Below are positions 38,352 to 46,505 of a DNA stretch of 64,000 bases, in pieces. The translations under genes and the position numbers were made by a program. Location of the stretch: contig JANQRF010000002.1 in the NCBI GenBank assembly GCA_028289285.1, positions 620,001 through 684,000 on the forward strand, in the 5' to 3' direction. The DNA is from Alphaproteobacteria bacterium. GTDB lineage: Bacteria; Pseudomonadota; Alphaproteobacteria; Micavibrionales; Micavibrionaceae. Positions within the stretch are counted from its first letter, which is position 1, and each line of letters opens with the position of its first letter. The notes under the pieces were generated by a model, which searched no databases, was not told the origin of the DNA, and was given only the letters and a program-made list of their open reading frames with translations.

Positions 38352-39386
38352 ATGACAGTTAGAATAGCTATTAATGGATTTGGGCGGATCGGACGGAATG
38401 TCTGCCGGGCCTTATTTGAAAGTGGACGCAGTGATCTGGAGCTTGTCGCCATTAACGACCTCGCCCCGCTTGAAACCAACAAGCTGCTGTTAAAATATGA
38501 CTCGGTACATGGCAAGTTCGACAAAACCGTTGAAACCATCGACGAAGATACAATTATCATTGACGGGCACAAGGTAGACGTCATTCAGGAACGTGATCCG
38601 ACGGCCCTGCCCTGGGGTGAGATGAATATTGATATTGTCATGGAATGTACAGGTATTTTCACCGCGCGCGATAAAGCATCGATGCACCTGCAAGCCGGCG
38701 CAAAGAAAGTCCTTATTTCAGCCCCGGCGACAGATGAAGATATTACTGTCGTCTATGGTGTTAATTCAGACATGCTGACTCCCGAACACCAGATTGTCTC
38801 GAACGCTTCTTGCACAACAAACTGTCTTGCCCCTGTTGCCAAGGCTTTGAACGATGCGATCGGCATTGAAAGCGGATTCATGACCACCATTCACTCTTAT
38901 ACAGGCGATCAGCGCATCGTCGATACAATGCATAAAGATCTGCACCGCGCCCGCGCAGCAGCGGTTAACATGATCCCGACTTCAACAGGTGCTGCAAAAG
39001 CGGTCGGCAAAGTTCTGCCTGAACTGAATGGAAAATTGGACGGTGTCTCGATGCGCGTGCCGACCCCGAATGTCTCAGTTGTTGATTTTAAATTCACAAC
39101 GTCAAAGCCAACAACTGTTGAAGAAGTGAATAAAGCCATTCTCGGCGCCGCGTCCGGCGATATGGATGGCGTACTTGGGTCTTATGATGAACCGCTTGTC
39201 TCAGGTGATTTTAACCATAACCCGCTCTCTTCGATCTTTGCGGTCAATGAAACCAAAGTTATCGGTGGTAATTTAGTTCGTGTTATGAGCTGGTATGACA
39301 ATGAATGGGGTTTTTCAAACCGCATGCTGGATACAGCTGTGAAGATGCACGTTGTCGGATATTCGTCAAACAGCAAAGCTGCATAA
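38352..39386 (+). CDS. gap: Glyceraldehyde-3-phosphate dehydrogenase
   Basis: A 344-residue glycolytic enzyme. The NAD-binding start INGFGRIGRNVCRALFE, the catalytic Cys in SNASCTTNCLAP (about residue 154), and WYDNEWGFSNRMLD are all intact. A strong ribosome-binding site AGGAGAGAG precedes the ATG. In many alphaproteobacteria pgk follows gap; here a small ORF and an aldolase gene follow. Confidence 0.97.
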   Translation: MTVRIAINGFGRIGRNVCRALFESGRSDLELVAINDLAPLETNKLLLKYDSVHGKFDKTVETIDEDTIIIDGHKVDVIQERDPTALPWGEMNIDIVMECTGIFTARDKASMHLQAGAKKVLISAPATDEDITVVYGVNSDMLTPEHQIVSNASCTTNCLAPVAKALNDAIGIESGFMTTIHSYTGDQRIVDTMHKDLHRARAAAVNMIPTSTGAAKAVGKVLPELNGKLDGVSMRVPTPNVSVVDFKFTTSKPTTVEEVNKAILGAASGDMDGVLGSYDEPLVSGDFNHNPLSSIFAVNETKVIGGNLVRVMSWYDNEWGFSNRMLDTAVKMHVVGYSSNSKAA

Positions 39387-39412
39387 CTAAATTAAAGTAA
39401 AAAGGAGTAACT

Positions 39413-39607
39413 ATGAGAAAAAATTTACAATATTTGCGATTAAAAATATTTAATCCAAGTGAGTTGCAATGCGGTGTAGATTTATTCAAGGCATTTAAAA
39501 GCGCAAAACGTTATTATGAAATGCAGTGTATAGCTGCTGAAGTGATGGCGGAAGGCGCTTCTCCGGAAGATATACAGTCTATGCAACCTCCAGTAAAAAA
39601 TTATTAG
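39413..39607 (+). CDS. Small hypothetical protein, 64 aa
   Basis: A 64-residue ORF between gap and the aldolase gene. An excellent ribosome-binding site (AAAAAGGAG, 39400-39408) precedes ATG 39413 by 4 nt, and the gaps on both sides are small (26 and 15 bp), so it is probably a real member of the transcript. The N-terminal half is basic (MRKNLQYLRLKIF), the second half mixed and helical. No family recognised; a role linked to the neighbouring enzymes is speculation. Confidence 0.65.
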   Translation: MRKNLQYLRLKIFNPSELQCGVDLFKAFKSAKRYYEMQCIAAEVMAEGASPEDIQSMQPPVKNY

Positions 39608-39622
39608 AAAAGTGACACTAAA

Positions 39623-40537
39623 ATGATGAATCAAGACATGTTTAATATTGCTAAGGACGGTAAAGGCTTCATTGCAGCCCTCGATCAAAGCGGCGGATCG
39701 ACGCCCAAGGCACTTGCTCAATATGGCGTGGAAGAAAGTGAATATAACGGCGAAGAGGAAATGTTCGCTGAAATCCATAAAATGCGCAGCCGGATTATCA
39801 CTTCTGCCTCTTTTACAGGAGATAAAATCATCGGCGCAATTTTGTTTGAAAAAACCATGGATGGGGAAATTAATGGCACACCAACGGCAACCTATCTCTG
39901 GAATAAATTGAAGGTTGTTCCTTTTCTGAAAGTCGATAAAGGTCTTGCGGATGAAGAAAATGGCGCCCAACTTATGAAACCAATGCCGGATTTAGATGTG
40001 CTTCTTGACCGCGCAGTCTCCAAAGGCATTTTCGGTACCAAAATGCGTTCTGTTATTCATGAAGCCAATCAAGACGGCATTGCAGCTGTTGTGGCTCAGC
40101 AATTTGAGGTTGGCAAACAAATTCTAGCTAAAGGCTTGGTACCGATTATCGAACCTGAAATCTCCATCAACAGTCCGGACAAACAGACTTGTGAAGACGT
40201 GATGAAGGCTGAAATTAAAAAGCAGCTTGATGCGCTTGGTCCGGATCAAAAGGTAATGCTCAAACTCACATTGCCGGAAACACCCGGCTTTTATGATGAC
40301 CTGGCAGCGCACCCGAATATCGTGCGCGTGGTTGCCCTTTCCGGCGGTTATGATCTGGAAGAAGCCTGTAAACGCCTGAGTGAAAACGCAGGCATGATTG
40401 CCAGTTTTTCCCGCGCCTTAAGCAATGATCTACGCGCCCAGCAAAGTGATGAAGAGTTCAATGCGGCTCTTGGCAATGCGATTGATAAAATTTATGACGC
40501 GTCCGTTGCTGGCGCCACAAACGCGCAAGCTGCCTAA
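39623..40537 (+). CDS. fda: Fructose-bisphosphate aldolase class I
   Basis: A 304-residue Schiff-base aldolase that splits fructose 1,6-bisphosphate. The start [19 protein letters not shown], the segment [28 protein letters not shown] and the Schiff-base Lys region VMLKLTLPE identify the short bacterial class I family (as in Staphylococcus). Alphaproteobacteria more often use class II enzymes in this place, so the class I form is notable. Start ATG 39623 or the adjacent ATG 39626. Confidence 0.93.
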   Translation: MMNQDMFNIAKDGKGFIAALDQSGGSTPKALAQYGVEESEYNGEEEMFAEIHKMRSRIITSASFTGDKIIGAILFEKTMDGEINGTPTATYLWNKLKVVPFLKVDKGLADEENGAQLMKPMPDLDVLLDRAVSKGIFGTKMRSVIHEANQDGIAAVVAQQFEVGKQILAKGLVPIIEPEISINSPDKQTCEDVMKAEIKKQLDALGPDQKVMLKLTLPETPGFYDDLAAHPNIVRVVALSGGYDLEEACKRLSENAGMIASFSRALSNDLRAQQSDEEFNAALGNAIDKIYDASVAGATNAQAA

Positions 40538-40547
40538 AACCACACAT

Positions 40548-40605
40548 GTCATTGCCGGATTTATTCCGGCAATCCATAGATTACCGGGACAAGCCCGGTA
40601 ATGAC
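40548..40605. repeat. Dispersed palindromic intergenic element, copy 3
   Basis: A 58-bp element with ends GTCATTGCC and GGTAATGAC directly after the aldolase gene. It holds two perfect hairpins, ATTGCCGGA-TTTAT-TCCGGCAAT and TTACCGGG-ACAAG-CCCGGTAA. Overall layout (terminal GTCAT/ATGAC, two internal stems, ACAAG/TCAAG loop) matches copies 1 and 2. It probably also functions as an mRNA 3' end. Confidence 0.8.
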
Positions 40606-40617
40606 AACAGGAGTAAA

Positions 40618-41046
40618 ATGAAAAAGTCTATCGCTATGGTCTTTATCCTGCTGCTCTGCGCAGGATTTCTGATTTATGAAGGACTTGAAACGCCTCAAAC
40701 CCTGGAGCCGCAGGCAGGTATTATGCCGGTGGTGATTACACCAGAGCGCCGCACGCATATCCTCTATGGCGATGAAACGGGCGGCGGACATTTTCATACC
40801 GCCAATAAGCCCTGCAAATCTGAATTCCCTGAAGACTGGAGCGTAGAAAAAGTCATTGAAACCATTTCGCTTATTGCTGCCAATGACAATTTAAACTGGC
40901 GCAAAGAACGAAACGGCTATCATGTTGCTGAACAACAAGTCGAAAATTTAGAAGTGCGCGTAGTTTTAGACGAAAACCGCCAAAGCGTGATCACGGGATA
41001 CCCGATTAACGTGGCCCGCAATCCCTGCCCCGCGAATGATCCGTAA
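40618..41046 (+). CDS. Exported or membrane-anchored EndoU-type nuclease domain protein
   Basis: A 142-residue protein with a hydrophobic N-terminal segment (about 5-20, IAMVFILLLCAGFLIYEG) and a C-terminal domain of the bacterial EndoU family. Family features in order: RRTHILYGDETGGGHFH with two candidate catalytic His, CKSEFPEDWSVEKVIETI, and the final SVITGYPINVARNPCP. EndoU domains are RNases, best known as the toxic tips of contact-dependent inhibition and polymorphic toxins. Here the domain stands alone behind a signal or anchor. ATG 40618 has AGGAG upstream; the frame upstream runs through repeat copy 3 and is not coding. No immunity gene is recognised. Confidence 0.78.
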   Translation: MKKSIAMVFILLLCAGFLIYEGLETPQTLEPQAGIMPVVITPERRTHILYGDETGGGHFHTANKPCKSEFPEDWSVEKVIETISLIAANDNLNWRKERNGYHVAEQQVENLEVRVVLDENRQSVITGYPINVARNPCPANDP

Positions 41047-41238
41047 ACCTATCTTGGTTGCTGCACTTGTCCAGATGGTTTTACAGGCTGCCTTTTCTCC
41101 GTTGGTGAAGACGATCCGGGTGTTGCGGACGTTCCCCCAAAGCTGCCAGTTGCCGGTATTCCAGTATTAATTAGAGCGCCTTTAATCATGACTATTCATT
41201 TACCATCATTTTTAAAATATGTAAAGAGAGAATTATAA
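41036..41238 (+). pseudogene. Frameshifted small lipoprotein-like ORF
   Basis: ATG 41036 overlaps the end of the EndoU gene and opens a 44-residue frame with a basic, hydrophobic start (MIRKPILVAALVQMVL) that ends at TAA 41168-41170. The next frame over, open from 41047 to TAA 41236-41238, encodes TGCLFSVGEDDPGVADVPP and more. Adding one A in the TTTACA around 41088 joins them into a lipoprotein signal with lipobox VLTGC, followed by a short Pro/Val-rich mature part. This suggests a recently broken gene or a base-call error. The join is my reconstruction. Confidence 0.4.
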
Positions 41239-41253
41239 TAATTTATTATATTT

Positions 41254-41784
41254 TCAGCAGCAATGAAGATTTCTAGGTTTTTGAGCAAAGTCTTGGCGCT
41301 CAAAATCTTCCGGCCTTGATATGTGACATGCTGCATCGTTGAAACCCGTCCCATCTCCTGGAACACATCCTCTTGCTGCTAAAAGTAAATCCGCATTTAA
41401 CCCGTATTTGTCTGCATTATGTCGTATATAAAATTCGGCGGAAACCTGTAATGCATAAAGATCGGAGGCATCAAAGAAAGCCACATTAGAATCTTCAATT
41501 TCAGAAACAATATTTTCAAATTGGCGTCTATTTTCAGGATTTGCCCAAAAATCACCCTTGGTATTTTGGGATATTCTTATGAGATCTACGAATTTTTCAT
41601 GTATAGAGCTGTCTGTAAGAATATTTTCTATTGTTTCTCTAAGCTTGATGGAGGCCGTTGCAATTCTATAAATAGAAATCTGCGTTTTTAATTCCAGATC
41701 AACAGAAGGTGCGGCCATAGCAACTCCGTTATTAAAGGTCATGGCCGCAGTTATAAAAAGTCCGGCAATACTACGTTTTTTCAT
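41254..41784 (-). CDS. Exported hypothetical protein, 176 aa
   Basis: A 176-residue protein with a signal peptide cleaved after GVAMA near residue 24. The mature part is helical and ends in a region with several Cys (RGCVPGDGTGF, AACHIS, LHCC), which could form disulfides in the periplasm. No family recognised. Its ATG overlaps the epmA stop as ATGA, so translation is coupled to epmA, although an exported protein has no obvious link to EF-P modification. The DNA is AT-rich. Confidence 0.7.
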   Translation of the reverse strand: MKKRSIAGLFITAAMTFNNGVAMAAPSVDLELKTQISIYRIATASIKLRETIENILTDSSIHEKFVDLIRISQNTKGDFWANPENRRQFENIVSEIEDSNVAFFDASDLYALQVSAEFYIRHNADKYGLNADLLLAARGCVPGDGTGFNDAACHISRPEDFERQDFAQKPRNLHCC

Positions 41785-42803
41785 TTTTGTATGTCTGCCC
41801 AGAGAATATCTTGAATAGTTTCGACGCCGCAGGATAACATCACAAGCCGATCGAGGCCAAGAGCGATCCCCCCGCTTTCAGGCAAACCATACGTGAGTGC
41901 GTTCAGAAAATCTTCGTCGACCGGATAGCGCTCCCCATATAGTTTTTCTTTGAGATTCATTTCTTCTGTAAAGCGCGTACGCTGTTCTTCTACATCCGTG
42001 AGTTCTGAAAACGCATTGGCAAGCTCAATCCCGCAAACATAAAGCTCAAAACGTTCCGCAAAGCGCGGATCATCTGCTTTACGGCGGGACAAAGATGCCA
42101 TAGACACCGGATAGTCACATAAAAAAGTCGGACGCCCTACCCCCAGATACGGTTCAATTTTCGCATCCATGACCCGGAAAAATAAATCATCCCATCCGTC
42201 ATCCTCAGCGGTATGTAAACCCAGAGCAGACACAGCTTCTCGGAGGCCGTCCTTATCTTCCAGATATTTTTCTAAATCGATATCTGCATATGCTTGAAAA
42301 GCTTTACAGACTGTCAGCCGTTCAAAATCAACAAACGGATCACTGGACAGGTCTTTATATTTATAGTGTGAAATATTGCAGGCCGTTGCCACATCCCGCA
42401 GCAGATTTTCACAATCTCTCATAATATCGGTATAATCAGCCTGCGTCCGGTACCATTCAATCATGGTGAACTCAGGGCTATGGCGTTTGGAGTCCTCACA
42501 ATTCCGAAACACGTGGCAGATCTGATAAAGCCGCTCGACCCCCGCCACCATCAGCTTTTTCATCGCAAATTCAGGGCTGGTATGCAGATACATCGTCCGG
42601 GCCACCTGCCCGTCTACCCCACGCAAATCTGTGGCAAAAGCCCGTATATGCGCATCCATAACCGGGCAAACCTGCAGGATTGGTGTTTCCACTTCCTCAA
42701 AGCCCTGCCCGTCAAAATAGGCTCGCACAGCCCGGATAACCCGTTGACGTTGTTTAAGATTTTCCCGTTTGGCTTCAAAATTATGCGGCAGCCACCAATT
42801 CAC
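41781..42803 (-). CDS. epmA: EF-P--(R)-beta-lysine ligase EpmA
   Basis: A 340-residue class II lysyl-tRNA-synthetase paralogue lacking the anticodon-binding domain. Motif 2 is seen in YQICHVFRNCE to SPEFTMIEWYR and motif 3 in GGIALGLDRLVML. EpmA attaches beta-lysine to EF-P; the target Lys33 is present in efp of this window. EpmB, which makes beta-lysine, is not here. The start is GTG 42803 with AAGGA about 9 bases upstream. It is divergent from rpmE. Confidence 0.92.
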   Translation of the reverse strand: MNWWLPHNFEAKRENLKQRQRVIRAVRAYFDGQGFEEVETPILQVCPVMDAHIRAFATDLRGVDGQVARTMYLHTSPEFAMKKLMVAGVERLYQICHVFRNCEDSKRHSPEFTMIEWYRTQADYTDIMRDCENLLRDVATACNISHYKYKDLSSDPFVDFERLTVCKAFQAYADIDLEKYLEDKDGLREAVSALGLHTAEDDGWDDLFFRVMDAKIEPYLGVGRPTFLCDYPVSMASLSRRKADDPRFAERFELYVCGIELANAFSELTDVEEQRTRFTEEMNLKEKLYGERYPVDEDFLNALTYGLPESGGIALGLDRLVMLSCGVETIQDILWADIQK

Positions 42804-42875
42804 ACCAATAATCCTTGCATTTTGGGGTTTTGCCCCTTATAAACGGGCCGGAATTTATTGCAAGGAGCTACGAAG

Positions 42876-43115
42876 ATGAAAGCCGACACTCACCCGGATT
42901 ACCACACAATTAAAGTGGTTTTGACCGATGGTACAGAATACGAAACCAAATCGACCTACGGCAAGGAAGGCGATGTGCTGAAACTTGACGTCGATAGCCT
43001 GTCCCACCCGGCCTGGCAGGGCGGCGCAGCGCAAGTGGTTGAAAAAGGCCAGCTCAAGAAGTTTGAGAATAAATACGGTGACTTTCTGTCTTCGGGCGGC
43101 GAAAAGAAAGAATAG
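42876..43115 (+). CDS. rpmE: 50S ribosomal protein L31
   Basis: A 79-residue L31 of the form without zinc-binding cysteines, usual in alphaproteobacteria: [19 protein letters not shown], then [25 protein letters not shown] 42876 has AAGGAG at 42862-42867; an in-frame TTG further up is not needed. A hairpin with T-tract follows the gene. Confidence 0.95.
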   Translation: MKADTHPDYHTIKVVLTDGTEYETKSTYGKEGDVLKLDVDSLSHPAWQGGAAQVVEKGQLKKFENKYGDFLSSGGEKKE

Positions 43116-43139
43116 ACTTTCTTAAAAAGACAAAATTTA

Positions 43140-43163
43140 AAAAGCCGCTTTTAAGCGGCTTTT
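43140..43163. terminator. Bidirectional terminator between rpmE and valS
   Basis: An 11-bp inverted repeat AAAAGCCGCTT-TT-AAGCGGCTTTT with A- and T-tracts on both sides. It serves rpmE on the plus strand and, because its right arm overlaps the last codons of valS, possibly valS on the minus strand. Confidence 0.85.
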
Positions 43164-45802
43164 ATTTGTTCTAAAGCTGCGCTGAGTTTATCGCGAATAT
43201 TCTGCGCTTCGGCCTTACGTTCTTTTTGCTCTGCGACGACTTCATCCGGTGCATTGGCGACAAACTTCTCATTGCCGAGTTTTTTATCGATCGCTTCAAT
43301 ATCTTTTTCAAGCTTTTCGATTTGCTTGGCCAGCCGTGCACGCTCTTTATCCAGATCAATCAGATCAGCAACAGGTAGAACAATCGTTGCTTCATCGACA
43401 ATCGATTTTACGGCGCCTTTTTTGGCTTCTCCGTCTGTCGAAATAGAAGCTAATCGCGCCATCTGGCTGAGCGCAGGTTCATATTGTTTTAAACGCTCTT
43501 TGGTTTGATCGGATGCTTCTAGAACCAGGAGGTCTATATTTGCACCAGCCGGGACATTGAGATCCGCACGCAAAGACCGGATTTCAGAAATCATTCGTTG
43601 TAACCAACTGATTTCATCCATTGCGCTTTCACCAACTGATAAAGCACTATAATCTGGCCAGTCGGAAGAAAGGAGGCGCGTGCCCTCTTCCCGCTTTGCA
43701 ATCTGCGCAAATAATTCTTCGGTGATATAAGGCATAAACGGATTGAGCAGCAGTAGAATCTGGTCTAATACCCAGCCGGTTGTGCCCTTGATTTCCTCTT
43801 TTAAGGCTTCATCACCGCTTTGTAGAAATGGTTTGGTAAACTCCAGATACCAGTCACAGAACGTACCCCATATAAATTGGTAAATCGCGCCGGCCGCTTC
43901 ATTATAACGATACGCTTCCATAGCCTTATCGATGGCTGTTTTAGTCTCTGAAACACTTTGAATAATCCATTGGTTGAGGGGCGCCTGGACAGATGCCGGA
44001 TCAAAGCCTTCCTTTGGAAGGCAATCATTCATCTCGCAATAGCGCGCCGCGTTCCAAAGCTTGGTTGCAAAATTGCGGTACCCTTCGACGCGCTCTTCAG
44101 ACATTTTAACGTCCCGCCCCTGCGCCGCCATTGCCAGCAACGTAAAGCGCAACGCATCCGCGCCGTACTGATCAATAATATCAAGCGGGTCGATGACGTT
44201 ACCCTTGGACTTAGACATTTTCTGGCCCTTACCGTCGCGGACAAGCGCATGGATATAGACCTTCTTAAACGGTACCTCGCCGTCCATGAAATGAATGCCC
44301 ATCATCATCATCCGCGCAACCCAGAAAAAGATAATGTCAAAGCCTGTGATCAGAACATCGCCCGGGTAATATTTGGAAAGCTCGGGCGTTTTGTCCGGCC
44401 AGCCAAGGGTTGAAAACGGCCAGAGTGCAGAGGAAAACCATGTATCCAGAACATCTTCATCACGCGTGAGCGTTTTATCTGCACCGGCCTGCGCTTTCGC
44501 CTCTTCTTCGGTCATCGCAACATAGACCTTGCCCTCTTCATCATACCAGGCCGGGATCTGGTGCCCCCACCAAAGCTGGCGTGAAATACACCAGGGCTGA
44601 ATATTTTCCAGCCAGTCAAAATAGGTATTCTCCCAGTTTTTTGGCACGAATTCGGTTTTGCCGGTTTTCACGGCCTCAAGCGCAGGTTTTGCCAAAGTTT
44701 TGGCATCTACATACCACTGATCGGTCAGATAAGGTTCAATCACCACACACGAGCGGTCTCCATACGGGACCTGATGGACATGATCTTCAACCTTTTCAAG
44801 ATATTCGAGCTCATCTAAATCTTTGACAATTTTTTTGCGCGCTTCAAACCGATCCAGCCCAACATAATCAGGCGGACAGTTTTCATTCATATGCCCGTCC
44901 GGGGTCATCAGGTTAATGAGCGGGATTTCCGTTGTATCTTTATGCCGTAGATAAACTTCAAAATCGTTATAGTCATGCGCCGCGGTGATCTTCACCGCCC
45001 CGGAGCCAAATTCAGACTGCACATATTCATCGGCAATAATCGGGATGATCCGGTTACAGACAGGCACGACCGCGCATTTGCCAACAAGGTCTTTATATTT
45101 TTCATCGTCCGGGTGAACGGCAATGGCGCCATCTGCCAAAATTGTTTCAGGACGCGTGGTCGCAATACTGATCGACCCGCTCCCATCTTCAAGCGGGTAC
45201 GCCACATGCCAGAGCTTGCCTTTAACTTCTTTATGTTCGACTTCGATATCAGAGAGCGCCGTCTGGAATTTCGGGTCCCAGTTTACAAGTCGCTTGTCGC
45301 GGTAAATCAGCCCGTCCTTATACAGATCAACAAAGACTTTTAAAACGGCCTGCGACAGGCCTTCATCCATTGTAAAGCGTTCACGCGGCCAGTCCGGCGT
45401 TGCTCCAAGGCGGCGAAGCTGACGGACGATTGTCCCGCCGCTTTCTTCTTTCCATTGCCAGACTTTCTCCAGGAATTTGTCCCGGCCCATATCGCGGCGA
45501 TTTTCTCCCGCTTCTGCCAGTTGCCGCTCGACCACCATTTGCGTTGCAATCCCGGCATGATCCGTCCCCGGCATCCAGAGCGCATCTTTGCTGTTCATAC
45601 GCTGATAGCGGGTCATCACATCCTGCAGCGTCATCGTCAGGGCATGCCCCATATGCAGGCTGCCCGTGACATTGGGCGGCGGCATCATGATCGTAAACGG
45701 GGTTTTATTGCTTTCCGGATGCGCAGCAAAGGCACCGGAGCCTTCCCAGTCCGTATAATGCTTTTCTTCTATATCTTTCGGATTGAACGTCTTATCCAGC
45801 AT
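43151..45802 (-). CDS. valS: Valyl-tRNA synthetase
   Basis: An 883-residue class I synthetase. The HIGH-type motif is in MMPPPNVTGSLHMGHAL, the KMSKS loop in GQKMSKSKGNV, the editing domain in the middle and a C-terminal coiled coil (about the last 65 residues) that grips tRNA. The conserved PPP before the HIGH motif is the best-known EF-P-dependent site. The frame is open to a TTG at 45820, but ATG 45802 has GAGGAAAG directly upstream and gives the normal N-terminus. Confidence 0.97.
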   Translation of the reverse strand: MLDKTFNPKDIEEKHYTDWEGSGAFAAHPESNKTPFTIMMPPPNVTGSLHMGHALTMTLQDVMTRYQRMNSKDALWMPGTDHAGIATQMVVERQLAEAGENRRDMGRDKFLEKVWQWKEESGGTIVRQLRRLGATPDWPRERFTMDEGLSQAVLKVFVDLYKDGLIYRDKRLVNWDPKFQTALSDIEVEHKEVKGKLWHVAYPLEDGSGSISIATTRPETILADGAIAVHPDDEKYKDLVGKCAVVPVCNRIIPIIADEYVQSEFGSGAVKITAAHDYNDFEVYLRHKDTTEIPLINLMTPDGHMNENCPPDYVGLDRFEARKKIVKDLDELEYLEKVEDHVHQVPYGDRSCVVIEPYLTDQWYVDAKTLAKPALEAVKTGKTEFVPKNWENTYFDWLENIQPWCISRQLWWGHQIPAWYDEEGKVYVAMTEEEAKAQAGADKTLTRDEDVLDTWFSSALWPFSTLGWPDKTPELSKYYPGDVLITGFDIIFFWVARMMMMGIHFMDGEVPFKKVYIHALVRDGKGQKMSKSKGNVIDPLDIIDQYGADALRFTLLAMAAQGRDVKMSEERVEGYRNFATKLWNAARYCEMNDCLPKEGFDPASVQAPLNQWIIQSVSETKTAIDKAMEAYRYNEAAGAIYQFIWGTFCDWYLEFTKPFLQSGDEALKEEIKGTTGWVLDQILLLLNPFMPYITEELFAQIAKREEGTRLLSSDWPDYSALSVGESAMDEISWLQRMISEIRSLRADLNVPAGANIDLLVLEASDQTKERLKQYEPALSQMARLASISTDGEAKKGAVKSIVDEATIVLPVADLIDLDKERARLAKQIEKLEKDIEAIDKKLGNEKFVANAPDEVVAEQKERKAEAQNIRDKLSAALEQIKAA

Positions 45803-45819
45803 CTCTTTCCTCAAAGTCA

Positions 45820-45843
45820 AAACCCGGCGCGCTGGCCGGGTTT
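45820..45843 (-). terminator. Hairpin terminator between popZ and valS
   Basis: A 9-bp stem AAACCCGGC/GCCGGGTTT with a 6-nt loop. On the minus strand it is followed by TTTTGACTTT. It lies 31 bp after the popZ stop and just before the valS ribosome-binding site, so it could end the popZ transcript or attenuate entry into valS. Confidence 0.7.
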
Positions 45844-45874
45844 GGTTTTAGCTAAGTTCTTCAAAAAAGTCTAA

Positions 45875-46393
45875 TTATTCATCCAGTGCCCGGCGGGTCA
45901 GTTTTGAGATTTCTTTTTGGACCACGCCTTCCACGACCTCACCAAGGTGATTATCGGCCCATTCGCGGATCACAGGGGTCATCAGCTCGCGGACAATATC
46001 TTCCACCGTTACCCCGTCATAGCCTTCCTTACGGTTAACCGGCATGGAGCTGGCCAGCTTGGCCATACTTGCCAAGGCTGCGCTTTTGGCTTCATCAGAG
46101 AGAACTGCATCATCTGCAGCAGGTTCTTGCATATCGATCTCAATATCCTCATCAGGCTCTTGCATTTCCGGCGTTAATTCCAGAACATCCTCTTCGGGTT
46201 CCGGTTCAGGCTCTGGGGCAGGCTCAGGTTCTGGTTCTGGTTCTGGTGCGGGCGCAGGTTCCGGCTCTGGCTCAGGCTCCGGCGCAGGTTCAGCCGCAGC
46301 TTCTTCCTGCGGTTCGTCATCATCAGATATAATCTGGCGAATGGATGCCAAAATCTCTTCGATGGATGGTTCTTCTTCTGTTTCCTCTGACAT
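45875..46393 (-). CDS. popZ: Polar organizing protein PopZ (DUF2497)
   Basis: A 172-residue protein with the three-part PopZ layout. The N-terminal helix EPSIEEILASIRQIISDD binds client proteins; a central acidic, proline-rich spacer (about residues 30-80) is made of repeated EPEP and PAPEPEP units; the C-terminal helices RELMTPVIREWADNHLGEVV drive assembly at the pole. In Caulobacter PopZ anchors the chromosome origin through ParB. The frame starts 9 codons earlier, but ATG 46393 begins the family N-terminus. Position next to valS and a TolC-type gene is conserved. Confidence 0.93.
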   Translation of the reverse strand: MSEETEEEPSIEEILASIRQIISDDDEPQEEAAAEPAPEPEPEPEPAPAPEPEPEPEPAPEPEPEPEEDVLELTPEMQEPDEDIEIDMQEPAADDAVLSDEAKSAALASMAKLASSMPVNRKEGYDGVTVEDIVRELMTPVIREWADNHLGEVVEGVVQKEISKLTRRALDE

Positions 46394-46505
46394 AGGCCCG
46401 CAAGAATCAAATTGAATCAATAGACTATCATTGGAGTTTTACTCATACGAGAAGGCTTGTCAAAGAGGGAATCTGACCTGTCCTCATACTTATCAACGGG
46501 AGTTT

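Noticed and set aside
41047-41238. Stop-codon readthrough of the EndoU gene (the frame stays open for 63 more codons)
   Set aside because: The EndoU domain ends naturally before the stop, and the downstream frame is better explained as part of a separate frameshifted lipoprotein-like ORF.
46200-46310. Tandem-repeat array that might be taken for a CRISPR
   Set aside because: The units are Glu-Pro and Ala-Pro codons within popZ; there are no spacers of constant length. No CRISPR array was seen in the window.
46044-46415. Ser/Gly-rich plus-strand ORF with a long GSGSGS run
   Set aside because: Antisense of the Glu-Pro repeats of popZ; no ribosome-binding site and no independent support.
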